A DNA stretch of 64,000 nt from positions 6,461,001 through 6,525,000 of the forward strand of contig NZ_CP030850.1 in assembly GCF_003325355.1 (NCBI RefSeq). The letters run 5' to 3'. A program made the translations under genes and the position numbers. The first letter of the stretch is position 1; each line of letters begins with the position of its first letter. Of this stretch, positions 61,822 through 64,000 are shown piece after piece. The notes beneath the pieces are model-generated. The model worked only from the letters and a program-made list of their open reading frames with translations. It did not search any database and was not told the DNA's origin. The stretch is from Runella rosea. GTDB lineage: Bacteria; Bacteroidota; Bacteroidia; Cytophagales; Spirosomataceae.

Positions 61822-63633
61822 ATGGCAGACAATTTTGTAGTATCGGCTCGGAAATATCGCCCCGTTACGTTTGATACGGTGGTCGGACAGTCGCACATTA
61901 CCACTACCCTCAAAAATGCAATTCGTACCAATCACCTTGCACAGGCTTTTTTGTTTTGTGGCCCGCGTGGGGTGGGAAAAACGACCAATGCGCGTATTTT
62001 AGCCAAAACCATTAATTGTCAGAGTCTTACGGAGGATGTTGAGCCCTGCGGTGTGTGTGAATCTTGCGTGGCGTTTCAAAACAATGCCTCTTTTAACGTG
62101 CATGAATTGGATGCCGCTTCCAACAACTCCGTCGATGATATTCGAAATCTGATTGATCAGGTACGGTATCCGCCCCAAACGGGTAAGTACAAAATCTACA
62201 TCATTGACGAGGTTCATATGCTGTCTTCGGCGGCGTTCAATGCGTTTTTGAAGACGCTCGAAGAGCCACCGAGCTATGCCATCTTTATTCTAGCAACCAC
62301 GGAAAAACACAAGATTTTACCGACGATTTTGTCGCGTTGTCAAATTTTCGATTTTAACAGGATTCAACCGCGCGACATCGCCGACCATATTGAGCAAATT
62401 GCAAAGAAAGAAGGCATCAAAACCGAGCGCGAAGCCCTCGAACTCATTGCCCAAAAAGCCGACGGTGGACTGCGCGATGCGCTTTCGATGTTTGACCTTA
62501 ATGTGACTTTTTCGACCGACAATACGGTGCGTTATAAAGAGGTTCTCGAAAATCTTCACATTCTTGACTACGATTATTATTTCCGATTGACGGATGCACT
62601 TTTGACGGGAAACCTCTCGGAAACACTTTTGACATTTAACGAAGTTCTGAAAAAAGGTTTTGACGGACACTTGTTTGTGATTGGAATGTTAGAGCATTTT
62701 CGTAACCTGTTGGTATCAAAAGATGCTGCCACGGTACAGTTGCTCGAAGTGTCAGAAACCGCCAAGAACAAATACCTGGACCAATCAACGCGGGCGTCGC
62801 TTTCCTTCTTATTATCGGCTTTGAGCATTGGCGGTCAGTGCGATATAAACTACAAAGCGTCGAAGCAGCAACGGCTGCACGTAGAGCTGTGCCTCATGAA
62901 AATGGCCAAGCTTACCGAGGTGCTGGATTTGGAAGCCCTCGCGGCCGACGAAAAAAAAAAGCCTAACGTAGGGGCAGGTCCGGGCGGCGTACCGCTTGCG
63001 TCTGCTCAAAAAGGTAATAACGGTTCTTCGCCAAACGCGCTGGCAAATCCTGTAAATAGAACAGATGCCAATCCCGCATCCTCCTCGTCGTTGCCCACAA
63101 CGGCCGAGCCTACCATTACCTATCAAAATGCGCCTAATGGAAAAGGATTGCCGCTGGGAAAACTGCGCTCAACGGTCAATTTAAGTACATCCATTACCGA
63201 TACTCCCGCACCTACGCAGGTTTCCAAACCTGTCGAAGTAGCATTAGATGCCTTGCCAGAAAAAGACCTTCCCGTGACGATGGAGGCGCTGAAAGAAGTT
63301 TGGGCTGAATTTTCCCGAATGCGGGAACAAAACGGCGGTGCGGTGAGTGAGCAGATCATGCTTAACCGTGATTTTATCTTTGAGAATATGACCATTGAGT
63401 TGGTATTAGACAACCTGCATCAGGAAACCCTGCTCAATGAAATCAAACCGACCTTATTGGGTTATCTTCGTCGAAAGCTCCAAAACCGTCAGATTCAGCT
63501 TTCTCACCAAATTGCGCAAAGTGATGGAAAGCGCAACCCTTACACACCGCAGGAGAAATTCAACGTGCTCGCCGAGCGCAATCCCGCCCTCTTTGACTTG
63601 CAGCGGCTGCTAGGGTTGGAGGTTGATTTTTAG
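61822..63633 (+). CDS. dnaX: DNA polymerase III subunit gamma/tau
   Basis: 603 residues (tau). P-loop GPRGVGKT (47-54), zinc cysteines C66, C76, C79 and C82, Walker B DEVH (129-132), the SRC arginine-finger motif near 172, and a collar domain to about 370. A disordered Ser/Pro/Asn linker (380-490) leads to a C-terminal domain. At codons 377-380 lies a run of ten A; a one-base slip in either direction meets a stop at once, so a shorter gamma of about 381 residues is likely made too. Confidence 0.96.
   Translation: MADNFVVSARKYRPVTFDTVVGQSHITTTLKNAIRTNHLAQAFLFCGPRGVGKTTNARILAKTINCQSLTEDVEPCGVCESCVAFQNNASFNVHELDAASNNSVDDIRNLIDQVRYPPQTGKYKIYIIDEVHMLSSAAFNAFLKTLEEPPSYAIFILATTEKHKILPTILSRCQIFDFNRIQPRDIADHIEQIAKKEGIKTEREALELIAQKADGGLRDALSMFDLNVTFSTDNTVRYKEVLENLHILDYDYYFRLTDALLTGNLSETLLTFNEVLKKGFDGHLFVIGMLEHFRNLLVSKDAATVQLLEVSETAKNKYLDQSTRASLSFLLSALSIGGQCDINYKASKQQRLHVELCLMKMAKLTEVLDLEALAADEKKKPNVGAGPGGVPLASAQKGNNGSSPNALANPVNRTDANPASSSSLPTTAEPTITYQNAPNGKGLPLGKLRSTVNLSTSITDTPAPTQVSKPVEVALDALPEKDLPVTMEALKEVWAEFSRMREQNGGAVSEQIMLNRDFIFENMTIELVLDNLHQETLLNEIKPTLLGYLRRKLQNRQIQLSHQIAQSDGKRNPYTPQEKFNVLAERNPALFDLQRLLGLEVDF
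62950..62971 (+). promoter_or_regulatory. Candidate slippage site in dnaX (A10 run)
   Basis: Ten A (62951-62960) then GCCTAACGTAG. The zero frame reads GAA AAA AAA AAG CCT. In the -1 frame TAA (62964-62966) follows after GCC; in the +1 frame TAG lies at 62969-62971. The site contains A AAA AAG, the E. coli dnaX slippery heptamer, and is as long as runs known for transcriptional slippage in Thermus dnaX. A short GCGG/CCGC stem lies at 62984-62995. Confidence 0.7.
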
Positions 63634-63795
63634 GGAATCGTAGCAAATCTTTTTTGGTTTTTTAGGTGATATTTACCTGAAATTGAAAATAGTTATCAAA
63701 CGGTAAAAAACCTCTCTTGAGGCCTCTTATGCCCATTTTTTAGCTTTTTTTTGCCTTCGAACGGCCCCATGAAATTAGAAGAATAAGGCACTTTT

Positions 63796-63833
63796 TAATA
63801 ATTTTTTGTCAATCCGAGATGAAAAAATTATTA
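63796..63833. repeat. Perfect 12-bp inverted repeat in the gap after dnaX
   Basis: Arms TAATAATTTTTT (63796-63807) and AAAAAATTATTA (63822-63833), 14-nt spacer. It could end transcription in both directions or be an AT-rich regulatory dyad. The remaining gap (63634-63884) shows nothing else. Confidence 0.55.
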
Positions 63834-63884
63834 TTGAAAATAATACAACTATGCCTTAATTCCGCTCATTTCACTCCCTTACAA

Positions 63885-64000
63885 ATGTTTAAATACTTCT
63901 TTTTCAGCATTAGCTGTTTGTTTACTGCTTCTTTGTTCGCTCAAGAAAAAAAAGCTGTTTTTGGGGAAATCCCTCTGGATGATGTCACTATGAAAGCATA
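63885..64000 (+). CDS. Exported protein, N-terminal fragment
   Basis: 38 residues are present before the window ends. A signal peptide (MFKYFFFSISCLFTASLFAQ, cut after Q20) leads into VFGEIPLDDVTMKA. That last segment resembles the start of DUF3857/transglutaminase-like exported proteins of Bacteroidota, but the fragment is too short to be sure. Confidence 0.6.
   Translation, partial: MFKYFFFSISCLFTASLFAQEKKAVFGEIPLDDVTMKA

Overview
The window is a chromosomal segment of a member of the Bacteroidota, most likely an aerobic Cytophagales bacterium of the Spirosoma/Runella type. The phylum call rests on a SusC/SusD pair, several TonB-dependent outer-membrane proteins, families largely confined to the phylum (DUF1599, DUF6702, HYC_CC_PP, BT_3928-like), and promoters of the Bacteroidota type (TTG or TTTG, a 19-20 nt spacer, then TAnnTTTG). 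The genus is a guess. No rRNA, tRNA, CRISPR array, integrase or transposase was seen. The cut ends carry a partial FG-GAP protein (left) and a partial exported protein (right).

Layout. 1-8.6 kb: an FG-GAP protein with a cytochrome c/PHM-like partner, then a susCD operon divergent from a ROK regulator. 8.6-22.4 kb: housekeeping and envelope genes (orphan MlaE permease, pdhA, recF, exported TIM-barrel protein, NeuD-type acyltransferase, LpxH-like phosphoesterase, LysM protein, purE, a sterol-desaturase/membrane-protein pair, LacI regulator, myo-inositol oxygenase, methylmalonyl-CoA epimerase, YhhN, cold-shock protein). 22.5-25 kb: a large exported esterase. 25-31.8 kb: a copper-handling cluster (HMA protein, TonB receptor, multicopper oxidase fused to a barrel-like domain, DUF3347 protein, AraC regulator with an HMA-like sensor, HYC_CC_PP protein). 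31.9-38.4 kb: rplT/rpmI, DUF6702, rseP, two tandem Uma2 genes, dxr and a PD40 protein. 38.6-41.9 kb: rhamnogalacturonan acetylesterase plus GH95 fucosidase. 42-44.2 kb: LytS-type kinase, DoxX and LytTR regulator. 44.2-53.6 kb: folP, DUF1599, BT_3928-like, aroK, methyltransferase, two tandem 416-residue membrane proteins, dapF, rplS and metF. 53.6-56.4 kb: an OmpA protein followed by two anchored helix-hairpin-helix proteins. 56.5-64 kb: exported enolase-superfamily and RraA-like proteins, a DUF922 protease-like protein, dCMP deaminase, an AcpH-like protein, a MOSC protein and dnaX.

How the genes work together. The copper genes form the clearest system: TonB uptake, periplasmic oxidation and binding, and a regulator whose own N-terminus looks like a metal-binding domain; related dyads lie upstream of the operon and of the regulator gene. 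The carbohydrate genes (susCD, RGAE, GH95, exported enolase/RraA, inositol oxygenase, ROK and LacI regulators) fit a plant-polysaccharide scavenger. The strongest single signal is a run of ten A in dnaX at the end of the clamp-loader collar; slippage by one base in either direction reaches a stop within a few codons, which would make a short gamma subunit beside tau.

Many genes end in long perfect hairpins, several of which contain a stop codon. These hairpins and the promoter matches were used to correct several gene starts that a longest-frame rule would place too far upstream.
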